NCBI GenBank assembly: GCA_021787845.1
Contig: JAJYLH010000007.1
Location: forward strand, 78,497 to 142,496
Source of the DNA: Myxococcales bacterium
Lineage (GTDB): Bacteria; Myxococcota; Myxococcia; Myxococcales; JAJYLH01
Reading direction: 5' to 3'
DNA length: 64,000 bases
The translations under genes and the position numbers were made by a program. Below are positions 1-8,648 of this stretch, in pieces. The first letter of the stretch is position 1; each line of letters begins with the position of its first letter. The notes beneath the pieces were generated by a model. It had not been told where the DNA came from, searched no databases, and saw only the letters and a program-made list of their open reading frames with translations.

Positions 1-748
1 CGAAGCCCACCACCCGCTGCGCCCCGTGCTCCACGAGAGCGCTCGCGGCGTGCGTCAGCGTTCCCGCCGTGTCCACCATGTCGTCGAGCAGGAGCGCTGT
101 CTTTCCCTTCACCTCGCCGATGAGGCTCATCGCCTCCGACTCGTTGGCCCGGCGCCGGCGCTTGTCGACGATAGCGAGGCTGCAGCCGAGCCGCTTCGAG
201 TAGGCGCGGGCCCGCTCCACGCCGCCCGCGTCGGGGCTGACGACGACGAGGTCGTTAGGAGCGCTCTCCCTCTGCATCCGCTCGAGCAGCACGGGCATCG
301 CGTAGAGGTTGTCGGTCGGGATGTCGAAGAAGCCCTGGAGCTGGCCGGCGTGCAGGTCCATCGAGAGCACCCGGGTCAGGCCGGCGATGCTCATCATGTT
401 CGCCACCAGCTTCGCCGAGATGGGCGCCCGCGGGGCGACCTTGCGGTCCTGCCGGGCGTAGCCGAAGTAGGGCACCACCGCGGTGATGGTCGCCGCCGAC
501 GCCCGCCGCAGGGCGTCGGTCATGATCAAGAGCTCCATCAGGTGGTCGTTGACCGGCGCGCAGGTCGACTGGACGATGAAGGTGTTCGAGCCGCGGACGT
601 TCTCCCGGATTTCCACCGCGATCTCGCCGTCGGAGAAGCGGCCCACTTCCGCTTTCGCCAGCTCGGTGTCGAGCGCGAGGGCGATGTCCCGCGCCAGGGC
701 GACGTTGGAATTGCCCGCGAAGATCAAGGTTTCTCGGTCGCGCGACAT
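1..748 (-). CDS. prs: Ribose-phosphate pyrophosphokinase (PRPP synthetase), 3' part cut by window edge
   Basis: Makes PRPP from ribose 5-phosphate and ATP for nucleotide, histidine and tryptophan synthesis; cytosolic. The first 249 residues are visible and the C-terminus lies beyond base 1. The start is the ATG at 748-746, preceded by GGAGGC at 756-761. The N-terminus reads [19 protein letters not shown], then [24 protein letters not shown] (nucleotide-binding flexible region), [18 protein letters not shown], and the PRPP-binding loop [14 protein letters not shown], all class I PRPP synthetase signatures in the usual order. It lies downstream of spoVG on the same strand with a 253-bp gap, a pairing known from Bacillus and deltaproteobacteria. 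Nothing looks degraded. Confidence 0.97.
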   Translation of the reverse strand, partial: MSRDRETLIFAGNSNVALARDIALALDTELAKAEVGRFSDGEIAVEIRENVRGSNTFIVQSTCAPVNDHLMELLIMTDALRRASAATITAVVPYFGYARQDRKVAPRAPISAKLVANMMSIAGLTRVLSMDLHAGQLQGFFDIPTDNLYAMPVLLERMQRESAPNDLVVVSPDAGGVERARAYSKRLGCSLAIVDKRRRRANESEAMSLIGEVKGKTALLLDDMVDTAGTLTHAASALVEHGAQRVVGF

Positions 749-911
749 CGTCGATGCCTCCGAAGCCCTGGCGCGTCGCTGGCGCCAGCAGGCGAAGCCC
801 TACCACGAGCGGCACGGGCCCGTCGACCTCGGACGCGGGGCTTCGCACGCTCCGCCATCGGCGGATGGGCTCATCCGGTCAAGGCTTTCGAGATGCGACC
901 CGAGCCGGAAT

Positions 912-967
912 CGCCACTCGTCCCGAGCGGTCGTCCTCAACGACGTCGAAGGGCTCAGGAGGAGCGG
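912..967. repeat. Degenerate copy of a dispersed palindromic repeat (CTCGTCC / GGCTCAGGA family)
   Basis: The gap between prs and spoVG contains CACTCGTCCCGAGCG near 916 and, as its rough inverse, GTCGAAGGGCTCAGGA at 945-960 followed by GGAGCGG. Better copies of the same arm pair occur at 32490-32548 and 53965-54053. Repeats of this kind are widespread in bacterial genomes and usually sit between genes. Function unknown; this copy has several mismatches. Confidence 0.5.
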
Positions 968-1001
968 TCCTGTCGCTCGTCGGCACCTCGAAAGCCCGTG
1001 C

Positions 1002-1292
1002 TCACCCCGTCTGGCTGTCGCCGGGCGGCGGCCGTTGCCGCTCGAGCTCCCGCTCGTACTCGTCGAGGATGACCTTCTCCATCTTCTCGCGGGTCTCGGC
1101 GTTGAGCGGGTGGGCGATGTCCTTGAAGGTGCCGTCCTTGCGCCGCTTGGAGGGCATCGCGACGAAAAGGCCGGAGTTGCCGTCGATGATCTTGATGTCG
1201 CGCACGACGAAGCAGCGATCGAAGGTCAAGGTGACGTAGGCCTTGAGCTTGGGCTCGTCGACCGGGAAGACCCGCACTTCCGTAATCTCCAT
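1002..1292 (-). CDS. spoVG: Septation protein SpoVG
   Basis: Small RNA- and DNA-binding regulator; in Bacillus it affects asymmetric septation and in other bacteria it regulates gene expression post-transcriptionally. The 96-residue product starts [11 protein letters not shown] and continues [21 protein letters not shown] and FVAMPSKR, followed by [13 protein letters not shown], the typical SpoVG fold across nearly its whole length. The ATG at 1292 has GAGAGGA upstream; the in-frame start seven codons earlier lacks the family signature. It precedes prs on the same strand. The C-terminal tail after residue 85 (Arg, Pro and Gln rich) is less conserved, as in other family members. Confidence 0.95.
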   Translation of the reverse strand: MEITEVRVFPVDEPKLKAYVTLTFDRCFVVRDIKIIDGNSGLFVAMPSKRRKDGTFKDIAHPLNAETREKMEKVILDEYERELERQRPPPGDSQTG

Positions 1293-1922
1293 CGAACCGT
1301 CCTCTCCATCCACCGTGCCGCTTCGAGGTGCCGGACGCCGTCTCGATGGGCGTCGCGCTCGTCATCTTCTTCCCGGCAGCTCGCTCGGGGTATTTCGCGA
1401 ACGACCGGACCTTCCACGTCGCGAAAGCCCGCCCTCGAGCCACCTTGGTCTTGAGAGCCCGGGCGTCGACCGCGCCGCTTGGCGCCGATTCACGAGGCCT
1501 GGGGCGGGATGCCAACACTCACCCGGGGCCCGTGTCAAGCTCTTTGGACGGCCGGGCGCGAGCCTCGGGCTTCGCGTCCGGCGCGCGAGGGCGAGCGGGA
1601 CGCTTGACTCGGCCGCCACGGCATCCTTATGTTCTTTCTCGCGTCCTTGAGAAGACGAGGGCGTTCGCCCTTAGGGAACGCCAAGCCTCTCGCTCGTCGG
1701 CGTCGCGACCTCCCGCGGGATCAACGAGCGCCAGTCCCCCTCGCTTCCCATCAGCTCTCTTTCTTCCCGGCGCGCCGGTCTTCTGGGCCTTGCCGGGTTT
1801 CGCCAGCGAGGCCAAGGGGCCTGTCGCCCCTTTGGCTCCCAAGGAAACCACCCTAGAGCGGACGGCGTCGCGCGCGGCTTCCCGGTCGTGCCTGCCGCTC
1901 GCACGAAAGCGAGAACAGCCTC
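1293..1922. promoter_or_regulatory. Intergenic leader upstream of rho with a strong hairpin at 1811-1835
   Basis: About 630 bp separates divergent spoVG and rho, with no convincing gene. An 11-nt stem (GCCAAGGGGC paired with GCCCCTTTGGC, one bulged A, 4-nt loop) lies at 1811-1835, about 90 nt before the rho start, so it would fall in the rho leader if transcription begins upstream. Rho is autoregulated through its leader in E. coli. A similar role here is only inferred from position. Confidence 0.4.
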
Positions 1923-3242
1923 ATGCCCGAATCCCTCTCCTCCGCCACCCTGACCCCGCCGGAGCTGCCGGCGGACCCGCAGAAGCAGCGGGTGCTGAAC
2001 CTCTCCGACTTGAAGAACATGAAGATCACGGAGCTGGCGAAGCTCGCGCGGAGCCTCTCCCTGGAGGGCGCGAGCGGCCTGAAGAAGCAGGACCTGATCT
2101 TCGCCATCCTCTCGGCGCAGTCGGAGACCAACACCCAGGTCTACGGCAACGGCGTCTTGGAGGTGCTCCCGGACGGGTTCGGCTTCCTGCGCTCGCCGGA
2201 TTTCAGCTACCTGCCGGGGCCGGACGACATCTACGTCTCGCCCTCGCAGATTCGGCGGTTCAACCTCGAGACCGGCGACACGGTCAGCGGACAGATCCGG
2301 CAGCCGAAGGACTCGGAGCGCTACTTCGCCCTGCTCAAGGTGGAGAGCATCAACTTCCGGGAGCCCGAGGAGGGCCAGACCAAGATCCTCTTCGACAACC
2401 TGACGCCGCTCTATCCGAACCGGAAGGTGAGCTTGGAGCACGAGTCGGAGGAGTACACGACCCGCATCGTCGACTTGCTCTGCCCCATCGGGTTCGGACA
2501 GCGCTGCCTCATCGTCGCGCCGCCGCGGGCGGGAAAGACGGTCCTCCTCCAGAACTTCGCCCACGCGATCGCGCGCAACCATCCGGACGCGGTCCTCATC
2601 GTGCTCCTCATCGACGAGCGGCCGGAGGAAGTGACGGACATGGAGCGCACGGTCAAGGGCGAGGTGGTCAGCTCCACCTTCGACGAGCCGGCGACGCGTC
2701 ACGTGCAGGTCGCGGAGATGGTGATCGAGAAGGCGAAGCGCCTGGTGGAGGCGGGCCGCGACGTGATCATCCTCCTCGACTCGATCACCCGGCTCGCGCG
2801 CGCCTACAACGCGGTGGTGCCGCCGAGCGGGAAGATCCTCTCGGGCGGCGTCGACTCGAACGCCCTCCACAAGCCCAAGCGCTTCTTCGGCGCCGCGCGC
2901 AACATCGAGGAGGGCGGCAGCCTCACCATCATCGGCACCGCGCTCGTCGACACCGGTAGCCGCATGGACGAGGTGATCTTCGAGGAGTTCAAGGGCACCG
3001 GGAACTCGGAAATCGCCCTCGACCGGAAGCTGATGGAGAAGCGCATCTTCCCCTGCCTGGACATCAACCGCTCCGGCACCCGCAAGGAAGAGCTCCTGAT
3101 GGACGAGTACACGCTCCACCGGGTGTGGGCGATGCGCCAGGTCCTCCACGGCCTGAACCCCATCGATTCGGTGGAGCTCTTGCTCAAGAACATGAAGCCG
3201 ACGAAGAACAACCGGGAGTTCCTGGAGTCGATGAGCCGCTAG
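1923..3242 (+). CDS. rho: Transcription termination factor Rho
   Basis: Hexameric RNA-dependent ATPase and helicase that ends transcription at C-rich unstructured RNA. Its 439 residues match the usual length. After a short acidic N-terminal extension come the Rho N-domain (residues 30-66, [16 protein letters not shown]), the RNA-binding cold-shock-like domain ([16 protein letters not shown], about 78-93, with [18 protein letters not shown] after it), the Walker A loop APPRAGKT (199-206), [10 protein letters not shown] (228-237), ILLDSITR (283-290) and the secondary RNA-binding Q-loop LSGGVD (306-311). All catalytic elements are present. It starts at an ATG just after GAACAGCCTC, a weak ribosome site. 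rpmE follows 119 bp downstream, a common deltaproteobacterial order. Confidence 0.98.
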   Translation: MPESLSSATLTPPELPADPQKQRVLNLSDLKNMKITELAKLARSLSLEGASGLKKQDLIFAILSAQSETNTQVYGNGVLEVLPDGFGFLRSPDFSYLPGPDDIYVSPSQIRRFNLETGDTVSGQIRQPKDSERYFALLKVESINFREPEEGQTKILFDNLTPLYPNRKVSLEHESEEYTTRIVDLLCPIGFGQRCLIVAPPRAGKTVLLQNFAHAIARNHPDAVLIVLLIDERPEEVTDMERTVKGEVVSSTFDEPATRHVQVAEMVIEKAKRLVEAGRDVIILLDSITRLARAYNAVVPPSGKILSGGVDSNALHKPKRFFGAARNIEEGGSLTIIGTALVDTGSRMDEVIFEEFKGTGNSEIALDRKLMEKRIFPCLDINRSGTRKEELLMDEYTLHRVWAMRQVLHGLNPIDSVELLLKNMKPTKNNREFLESMSR

Positions 3243-3265
3243 GGCGGAACGTGCCTCTTCGGCGC

Positions 3266-3295
3266 TTGACGAAAGGGGGCACGGTCCGCTAGACA
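3266..3295 (+). promoter_or_regulatory. Putative sigma70-type promoter for rpmE
   Basis: TTGACG (3266-3271), an 18-nt spacer, then TAGACA (3290-3295), located 67 bp before the rpmE start. The same layout, TTGAC plus 18 nt plus TAG, recurs before the 5'-nucleotidase gene and the PEGA kinase gene, which raises confidence. No start site is proven. Confidence 0.45.
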
Positions 3296-3361
3296 CCCTG
3301 CCCTTTCGCGCGAGACCCCCGGAGCCTGTCCGGAGCACCGCGCGACGATGGAGAGCGAAAA

Positions 3362-3589
3362 GTGAAGCCGAACATCCATCCCGCCTACGTGCCGGCGAAG
3401 GCCCTCTGCGCCTGCGGGAACACCTTCGAGACCCGGTCGACCAAGCCCGAGCTCCACGTCGACATCTGCTCGCAGTGCCACCCGTTCTTCACCGGCAAGC
3501 AGAAGCTCATCGACACCGAGGGCCGCATCGACCGCTTCCGCAAGAAGTACGCGGGCAAGGTGCAGCCTCCGAAGGCGCCGAAGACCTGA
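3362..3589 (+). CDS. rpmE: 50S ribosomal protein L31, zinc-binding form
   Basis: Large-subunit protein of 75 residues that contributes to the bridge between subunits. The zinc-ribbon cysteines CAC (16,18) and CSQC (36,39) are all present, making this the C+ zinc-dependent type. The core reads [33 protein letters not shown] and [10 protein letters not shown]. The start is a GTG at 3362 with GGAGAG eight bases upstream. It follows rho and has its own likely promoter. A 7-bp perfect hairpin begins exactly at its TGA stop. Confidence 0.97.
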   Translation: MKPNIHPAYVPAKALCACGNTFETRSTKPELHVDICSQCHPFFTGKQKLIDTEGRIDRFRKKYAGKVQPPKAPKT

Positions 3590-3603
3590 GGCCCGAGGCC
3601 TCA
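3587..3603 (+). terminator. Hairpin starting at the rpmE stop codon
   Basis: TGAGGCC (3587-3593), loop CGA, GGCCTCA (3597-3603): a perfect 7-bp stem that includes the stop codon. No T-run follows, so it is not a classical intrinsic terminator. It may protect the 3' end or assist Rho-dependent termination. The lipoprotein gene ending at 12981 has the same arrangement. Confidence 0.45.
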
Positions 3604-3710
3604 GAGCTCAGGAACACCGCACCCGTGAGGTGGGAGCGCTCGCGCCTACCGGCGGATCGGCCCGGTCCGCGGCCGACGCGCAAGAGCGCCCTCCGGGCAG
3701 GCGAAGAGCC

Positions 3711-3805
3711 GGGCACGGGAGTACCCGGACACGGCACAGCGCAAAGATGCGCAGCGACACTTCCGGTGCGGCCCGAAAGCCGGGCACGGGAGTGCCCGGA
3801 TCGAG
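3711..3805. repeat. Two palindromic repeats of the (G)CCGG-CAC family between rpmE and the Crp-like gene
   Basis: CCGGGCACGGGAGTACCCGG (about 3711-3730) and CCGGGCACGGGAGTGCCCGG (about 3781-3800) are near-identical inverted repeats with 8-bp arms and a GGGA loop; the second is perfect. They resemble the GCCGGACAC / GTGTCCGGC elements at 57117-57294 and 60564-60639. The rest of the 360-bp gap (3590-3951) shows no gene. Confidence 0.6.
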
Positions 3806-3951
3806 CGGAGCCTTCGCTCCCCGCAACGGATACTGCGAGCGCCCATGCCGGGCTCTCCTCCGCGGCTCTCCTTGCCTTCGACGACGAGCCGAAAAGACCG
3901 GGGCCCCGCCTGGCGGCAGGGCCTCGGTAGAGCCGGTCCGCTTCCGGGGAG

Positions 3952-4662
3952 CTAGACGCGGTCCTTGGTCGCGAGGCGCTTGAGCTCCTTCGGCTGGCGC
4001 AGGCAGAGGGTGCGGCCGACGTTGCCCAACAAGCCGTCCCGCTTCATTTCGTTGATCAGGGTGGAGACGAAGGACCGGCTCGCGCCCACCAGGTCCGCGA
4101 GGTCCTGCTGGGTGATGCCCCGCAGGTCGATCTCCCCGCCGTGCTGGCAGCGCTCGCCGTGGGTCTCGCCCAGCACCAGCAGGGTCTCCGCGAGCCGCGC
4201 CGGCACCTCCTTGAAGGTCAGCGCGTTCGCCCGCCGGGTCAGGGCCCGGTTCTTGTCGTTCAAGCCCCGGATGATCTCCAGCGCCAACGGCGGACGCGCC
4301 TCCACCAGGGCCTTGAGGTCCCGCCCCTCGATGCTCCACACCTCGGTCTCGCCCTGGGCGACCGCGTACTCTTCCATCGTCGCCTCCGGCGGCCGCAACG
4401 CCTCGCCAAAGAGGTCGCCCGGCCGCAAGAGCGCGTGCAGGCTCTCCTTGCCGTGCGCGCCGGTGGCCAGCACCGGTCCCGGCCTCATCAGCCGCACCCG
4501 CCCCGTGCGCAGGAGGTAGATGCGGTCGGCCGGGTCGCCCGGCCGGTAGAGCACGGCGGCGTGCGGGTAGGTCTCGACCTTGAAGTAGCTGCGGAAGTCG
4601 ACCGCCTCCACCGGCGTCGCGGCGGGGGCCTGAACGGGAACGGACGGCTGGACCTTGGCCAT
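3952..4662 (-). CDS. Crp/Fnr-family transcriptional regulator
   Basis: Predicted cytosolic regulator of 236 residues. An N-terminal cyclic-nucleotide-binding-like beta roll (about 25-140: VLYRPGDPADRIYLLRTGRVRL and LLRPGDLFGEAL) is followed by a dimerisation helix (LALEIIRGLNDKNRAL) and a Crp-type helix-turn-helix (TQQDLADLVGASRSFVSTLI, about 186-205). It lacks the clustered N-terminal cysteines of FNR, so an iron-sulfur sensor is unlikely. The ligand cannot be told. The start at 4662 has GGAGGAG upstream. Three GAAACGTNCA repeats 139-193 bp upstream may be its operator. It lies on the same strand as, and downstream of, the two-component pair. Confidence 0.9.
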   Translation of the reverse strand: MAKVQPSVPVQAPAATPVEAVDFRSYFKVETYPHAAVLYRPGDPADRIYLLRTGRVRLMRPGPVLATGAHGKESLHALLRPGDLFGEALRPPEATMEEYAVAQGETEVWSIEGRDLKALVEARPPLALEIIRGLNDKNRALTRRANALTFKEVPARLAETLLVLGETHGERCQHGGEIDLRGITQQDLADLVGASRSFVSTLINEMKRDGLLGNVGRTLCLRQPKELKRLATKDRV

Positions 4663-4800
4663 TTCTTTTTCTCCTCCTCGGCGACTCGACGGCCGCCGGT
4701 GCGCACAGGCGCCTTACAAGGTTCGCGCCACCTTTCCGAACAGTGCGCGCCTGCGGTCAGATGCCGGCTCCCCCGTCGGGATTCCAACCGAAATCTGCAC

Positions 4801-4855
4801 GAAACGTTCACTTCCGGCTGAACGAAACGTGCAACAGCTTGCATCGAAACGTTCA
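4801..4855. promoter_or_regulatory. Three evenly spaced GAAACGTNCA repeats (operator-like array)
   Basis: GAAACGTTCA at 4801-4810, GAAACGTGCA at 4824-4833 and GAAACGTTCA at 4846-4855, with start-to-start distances of 23 and 22 bp, about two helical turns. The array also contains the inverted repeats GTTCA-N8-TGAAC (4806-4823) and TGCAA-N4-TTGCA (4830-4843). It lies in the 303-bp gap between the sigma54 activator gene and the Crp-like gene. This is the layout of a protein-binding array; the binding protein is not known. Confidence 0.55.
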
Positions 4856-4965
4856 TCCGGGACCATCGCGAGCCGGGCGGGCCGGCAGCGCGGCCCCGCG
4901 GCGGACCGGTCCCGCTGCCGCTCGGCCTGGGCCCTTCCGGTCCTTCGCTCTCGGGGATTTCGCCT

Positions 4966-6354
4966 CTACGTGCGCGCCCGGGTCCGGCGGGGGACCGCCA
5001 GGTGGTACTTGCGCAGCTTGCGCTCGAGGGTGGGCCGGGTGATGCCGAGCACCTCGCAGGCCTTGCCCCGGTGGCCGCCGGTGGCGGCGAGCACCCGCTC
5101 GATGTGCGCCCGCTCGATCTCCTCCAGGGTCCAGACCGCTTCGCCGGGCGGGAGCGGTGCCCCTGAGCCCTCCATCGCCGGCGGGCCGGGGGCGGGAGAG
5201 GTGCCGATGAGCTCGGGGAGCAGCACGTCGCCCGGGGCCATCACCACCGCGCGCAAGAGCGCGTTCTCCAACTCCCGGACGTTGCCCGGCCAGGGGCGGC
5301 GCTTGAGCTCGGCCATCACCTCGGGGGGGACCTTGGTCACCTTCCGGCCGGTCCGCTCGTTGATGCGCCGTAAGAGGTGCCCGACCAGGAGCGGAACGTC
5401 CTCCGCCCGCTCGCGCAAGGGCGGCAGCTCCAGGGTGACCACCTTCAGCCGCTGGTAGAGGTCGTCGCGAAAGAGGCGCTCGCCGGCGCGCTGGCCGAGG
5501 TCGTGGTGGGTGGCGGCGATCACCCGGGCGCGCAGGGGCAGCCTCTTCACCCCGCCCACCCGTTCGAACTCCCGCTCCTGCAGGACCCGCAAGAGCTTCG
5601 CTTGCAAGGACAGCGGCAGGTCCCCGATCTCGTCGAGGAAGAGGGTCCCGTCCTCGGCGAGCTCGCACTTCCCCGGCTTCTGGGCGACCGCTCCGGTGAA
5701 GGCGCCGCGCTCGTGGCCGAACAGCTCGCTCTCGAGGAGCGTCTCGACGATGGCGGCGCAGTTGACCGCGACGAAGGGGCGGCTCGGCGCCGAGTAGCGG
5801 TGGATGACCCGCGCCAACAGCTCCTTGCCGGTACCGCTGTCACCCTTCAGGAGCACTGTCGCCTTGCTCGAGGCGATCTTGCCCACCTCCTTGAAGATCT
5901 CCTGCATCGGGGGGCTGTTGCCCACCAGGGCGTGAAGGTCTGGGGAAGCGCTGTCGCCAAGCTGTAGCGTTTTCGCACTGGAGGAGACCCGCCGCTCCTC
6001 GAGTGCCCGGTCGAGGGCGGCGTCGAAGGCGAACAGGTCGATGGGCTTGCGGATGTAGTCGAAGGCGCCGCTCTTCATCGCGAGGATGGTGGTCGCCATG
6101 TCGTGGAAGGCGGTGACCACCAGCACCGGCGCGTCGGTCGTCTGGCGCAGGGCCTCGAGGAGGTCCAGGCCGGAGCGGTCCGGGAGGTGGACGTCGAGGA
6201 CGATCACCTGGGGCCGCTTCTCCCGCGCGAGCTTCTCGCCCTCGGCGCCGGTGCCCGCGACCTCGACGGCGAGCCCTCGCTCCTCCAAGTGCATCTGGAG
6301 CAGCTCGCGCAACGAACGGTCGTCGTCGACGACCAGAATCGAGGGCACAGGCAA
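4966..6354 (-). CDS. NtrC-type sigma54-dependent response regulator
   Basis: Enhancer-binding regulator of 462 residues that activates sigma54 promoters when phosphorylated. Domains: receiver (3-120; acidic pair D9-D10 region and phospho-acceptor D54 in VIVLDVHLPD, switch lysine in YIRKPID), AAA+ ATPase (about 140-375; Walker A GDSGTGKE, sigma54-contact loop GAFTGA, LFLDEIGDLPL), and a C-terminal Fis-type helix-turn-helix (EVLGITRPTLERKLRKYHL). All motifs are intact. The start is a TTG at 6354 with AGAAGG eight bases upstream; a GTG two codons later is the alternative. It follows the kinase gene by 12 bp, so the two are a cotranscribed pair. A nearby target may be the divergent Flp pilin gene. 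Confidence 0.95.
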   Translation of the reverse strand: MPVPSILVVDDDRSLRELLQMHLEERGLAVEVAGTGAEGEKLAREKRPQVIVLDVHLPDRSGLDLLEALRQTTDAPVLVVTAFHDMATTILAMKSGAFDYIRKPIDLFAFDAALDRALEERRVSSSAKTLQLGDSASPDLHALVGNSPPMQEIFKEVGKIASSKATVLLKGDSGTGKELLARVIHRYSAPSRPFVAVNCAAIVETLLESELFGHERGAFTGAVAQKPGKCELAEDGTLFLDEIGDLPLSLQAKLLRVLQEREFERVGGVKRLPLRARVIAATHHDLGQRAGERLFRDDLYQRLKVVTLELPPLRERAEDVPLLVGHLLRRINERTGRKVTKVPPEVMAELKRRPWPGNVRELENALLRAVVMAPGDVLLPELIGTSPAPGPPAMEGSGAPLPPGEAVWTLEEIERAHIERVLAATGGHRGKACEVLGITRPTLERKLRKYHLAVPRRTRART

Positions 6355-6366
6355 GGCGAGAGCCTT

Positions 6367-7041
6367 CTAGCGCGCGCCGGGAAGCGTGAGGGTCGCCAGG
6401 GTCCCGGTGGGGTCGCTCGACAGGTCTAGCTCGCCCTGGCATCGGCGCGCAATCGCTCGGGCCCGAGCCAGCCCCAGGCCGAGCCCGCGGGGTTGCCGGG
6501 TGAAGAACGGGTCGAACGCCCGGGCGCGCTCTTCGGCGCCAAGCCCGGGGCCGTGGTCCTGGACGGCGAGCTGGACCGTCCGCCCCGACCGCCGGGCCGA
6601 GAGCTCCACGAGACCGCTCTCGGCGGACGCCTCGGCGGCGGCCCGCAAGAGGTCCGCGAGCGCTCTCGCCCCCTGGGAGGGGTCCACCAGAACGGTGAGC
6701 GCCTCCGCTCCCTCCGGCGGCTCCACCCGGAGGTTCTTTTCCAAGAGCAGCGGCTGGACGAGGGCGAGCGCTTCGTCGACGAGCAACGAGAGCTGGACTG
6801 GCCGGATCGACGGCGGGAGCGGGCGCGCCCAGTCGAGCACCTCGGTCAACAGCTCGTCGATGGCGCCGACCTGCCCGAGGGCGATCGCCAGCCGGCGGGC
6901 GTCCTTCTCCTCCAGCGAAAGGTGTCGCTCCAGCGTCTGGAGGGTGATCTTGACCGACGAGAGCCGGTTTCTGAGCTCGTGGGAGAGGGCGGAGGCGAAG
7001 CGGGCGAGGTCTTGCGAGGGCTCGGAGGCGTCGGCGGCCAT
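6367..7041 (-). CDS. Soluble sensor histidine kinase, partner of the downstream sigma54 activator
   Basis: Protein of 224 residues with no membrane segment and no separate sensor domain. It consists of a HisKA dimerisation helix (ALSHELRNRLSSVK, phospho-His near residue 22) and a HATPase_c domain (VQDHGPGLGAEERARAFDPFF, then GLGLGLARARAIA). The N-box, normally N-L-L-x-N-A, reads ADLLRAAAEAS, so the Mg-ATP-coordinating asparagine is missing. It may be a weak kinase, mainly a phosphatase, or depend on another donor. The ATG at 7041 has GGAG seven bases upstream and is preferred to a TTG seven codons earlier. Confidence 0.88.
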   Translation of the reverse strand: MAADASEPSQDLARFASALSHELRNRLSSVKITLQTLERHLSLEEKDARRLAIALGQVGAIDELLTEVLDWARPLPPSIRPVQLSLLVDEALALVQPLLLEKNLRVEPPEGAEALTVLVDPSQGARALADLLRAAAEASAESGLVELSARRSGRTVQLAVQDHGPGLGAEERARAFDPFFTRQPRGLGLGLARARAIARRCQGELDLSSDPTGTLATLTLPGAR

Positions 7042-7337
7042 CAGCGGACTCCGGGGAAGCAAGCCCTAGACGCAAGAGCATCGGTCTCCTCGGGGAGGCG
7101 CCGTTCCCTCGCCAGGGCGGCCGGACTCTAGGCGTCCGGGGTCGGAGGCGACAAGACCTCCCGTTTTCTCGCGCGCGCCAAAGGCGGACCCCTCATCCTC
7201 CGGTTGACCGACGCTTCATCCTCCCGATGACGGATGGAGGGGTGAATTCCAGGCGCTACAGTGGGGTTCGTCGCAAGCACACCGAGCCGACGACCGGCTC
7301 CAGGCAAGCCGCCAGAGGGGCGGCCAAGGAGAACGAG

Positions 7338-7601
7338 ATGAAGCGCCAGAACATTCGCCGGTTGATGCACCGCCTCGGGCGCGAGGACGGCCAGGGGATG
7401 ACCGAGTACATCATCATCGTCGCGATGATCGCCATCGCCGCCATCGGGGTGGTCACGGTCTTCGGCAAGGACATCCGCGACCTCTTCGGCTCGGCGACCA
7501 GCGGCTTGTCGGGCGGCAACGCGCAGTCCGCGGCGTCGACGGCGACGGTGTCCAACAAGACGATGAAGAACTTCAACAGCCACACGAGCACCGGCGACTA
7601 G
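7338..7601 (+). CDS. Flp/TadE-type pilin
   Basis: Small pilin subunit of 87 residues, exported through the inner membrane and cleaved by a TadV-like prepilin peptidase. The cleavage motif is visible: a short basic leader ends in G, then QGMTEY (the G/xxxxEY pattern), followed by the hydrophobic stretch IIIVAMIAIAAIGVVTVF that packs the filament core. The C-terminus is Ser, Thr and Asn rich. The ATG at 7338 has AAGGAG upstream; the longer open frame from 7227 has no family similarity at its N-terminus. No other tad genes are in the window, so the assembly system must lie elsewhere. A clear intrinsic terminator follows. The adjacent NtrC-type pair could regulate it, by analogy with PilSR; that is inference. 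Confidence 0.9.
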   Translation: MKRQNIRRLMHRLGREDGQGMTEYIIIVAMIAIAAIGVVTVFGKDIRDLFGSATSGLSGGNAQSAASTATVSNKTMKNFNSHTSTGD

Positions 7602-7665
7602 CGGCCTTAGAACCGCGCTCGAGCGGCGGCCGGGCCGCAGGACGAGAGCCGAGTCGACCTCACGG

Positions 7666-7714
7666 GCGTTCGCCCGCTTCCGCTACGTGCCGGGAGCGGG
7701 CGAACGCTTTTTTT
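7666..7714 (+). terminator. Rho-independent terminator after the pilin gene
   Basis: A 12-13-bp perfect GC-rich stem (GCGTTCGCCCGCT at 7666-7678 paired with AGCGGGCGAACGC at 7695-7707) with a 16-nt loop is followed directly by seven T residues (7708-7714). It is the clearest intrinsic terminator in the window. Confidence 0.93.
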
Positions 7715-7722
7715 CGTCCGGC

Positions 7723-7751
7723 TTGTCGGCGGGCGCGAGAGAAAGTATCGT
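7723..7751 (+). promoter_or_regulatory. Putative promoter for the TPR gene
   Basis: TTGTCG (7723-7728), 17-nt spacer, TATCGT (7746-7751), just after the terminator and 57 bp before the TPR start. Plausible by spacing and position only. Confidence 0.4.
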
Positions 7752-7808
7752 CCCTTTCCTCTCGAGCGCGATCGGCCCTCTTCGCGCCTCAGTTCCTCGG
7801 ACACCCGG

Positions 7809-8648
7809 ATGAGCAAGCAGGACGGCAGGGACGTGCTCGGCCAATCGGACGCGCACAACGAGCGCGGCATCGAGCTGGCCGACCGCGGCTGGCTCGACGA
7901 GGCGATCAAGGAGTTCAAGAAGGCGCTGGAGCTCGACCCCGACAGCGCGCACGCGCACGACAACCTGGCGACCGTCTACGCCGAGAAGAAGCTCTACCGG
8001 GAAGCGCTCCAGGAGTACCTGGCCGCGCTCAAGCTCGAGCCCGAGAGCCCGACCGCCCACTACAACCTCGCGAGCTTCCTGACCGAGCACTCGCTCGACT
8101 TCGCGGTCGACGAGCTCTCCGAGGCGATCGCGATCGACCCGGAGTACGCCGACGCCCACCTGAACCTCGGCCTCGCGTACGCCGACCTGGGGCGGGCCGA
8201 GGAGGCCTTCGCCGCGATGCGACGGGCCATCGACCTCTCCCCCGACGACGCCTTCGCTCGCCACGAGCTCGCGGTGCTCCTGATGGACGAGGGCGACTAC
8301 CGCTCGGCGATCTCCCAGCTCAAGGAGGTCGTGCGACTCGAGCCCGAGAACTTCGAAGGGCACCTGGACCTCGGCATCTGCTATGCGCAGAAGGGCTTCT
8401 ACGAGGAGGCGGAGCGCAGCTACCGGAGGGCAGAGCAACTGCAGGGCGACGACGTCCTCGTCCTCTACAACCTCGCCGCGCTCTATGCCCTCTGGGGTCG
8501 GCCAGAGGAGGCGCTCGATTATTTGAAGCGCTCGGTCGGCCGGGACGCCGAGAAGGTCCGCGCCTGGCTCGCGACCGACGCGATGTTCGACAGCTTGAAG
8601 GGCCTGCCCGAGTTCGACGAAGCGCTGAGCCCCGCCGCGCGCGCCTAG
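7809..8648 (+). CDS. Tetratricopeptide-repeat protein
   Basis: Protein of 279 residues built almost entirely of TPR units (about seven between residues 15 and 235, for example AHNERGIELADRGWLDEAIK and AHYNLASFLTE). There is no signal peptide or membrane segment, so it is probably a cytosolic scaffold. The last 40 residues (LATDAMFDSLKGLPEFDEAL) match the TPR tail often seen after such arrays. Partners cannot be told from sequence. It sits alone between a terminator and a 550-bp gap. The start is the ATG at 7809. Confidence 0.88.
   Translation: MSKQDGRDVLGQSDAHNERGIELADRGWLDEAIKEFKKALELDPDSAHAHDNLATVYAEKKLYREALQEYLAALKLEPESPTAHYNLASFLTEHSLDFAVDELSEAIAIDPEYADAHLNLGLAYADLGRAEEAFAAMRRAIDLSPDDAFARHELAVLLMDEGDYRSAISQLKEVVRLEPENFEGHLDLGICYAQKGFYEEAERSYRRAEQLQGDDVLVLYNLAALYALWGRPEEALDYLKRSVGRDAEKVRAWLATDAMFDSLKGLPEFDEALSPAARA

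Noticed and set aside
1293..1518. Minus-strand open frame upstream of spoVG
   Set aside because: Basic low-complexity translation with no ispE-like or other conserved motif; probably a shadow in a GC-rich gap.
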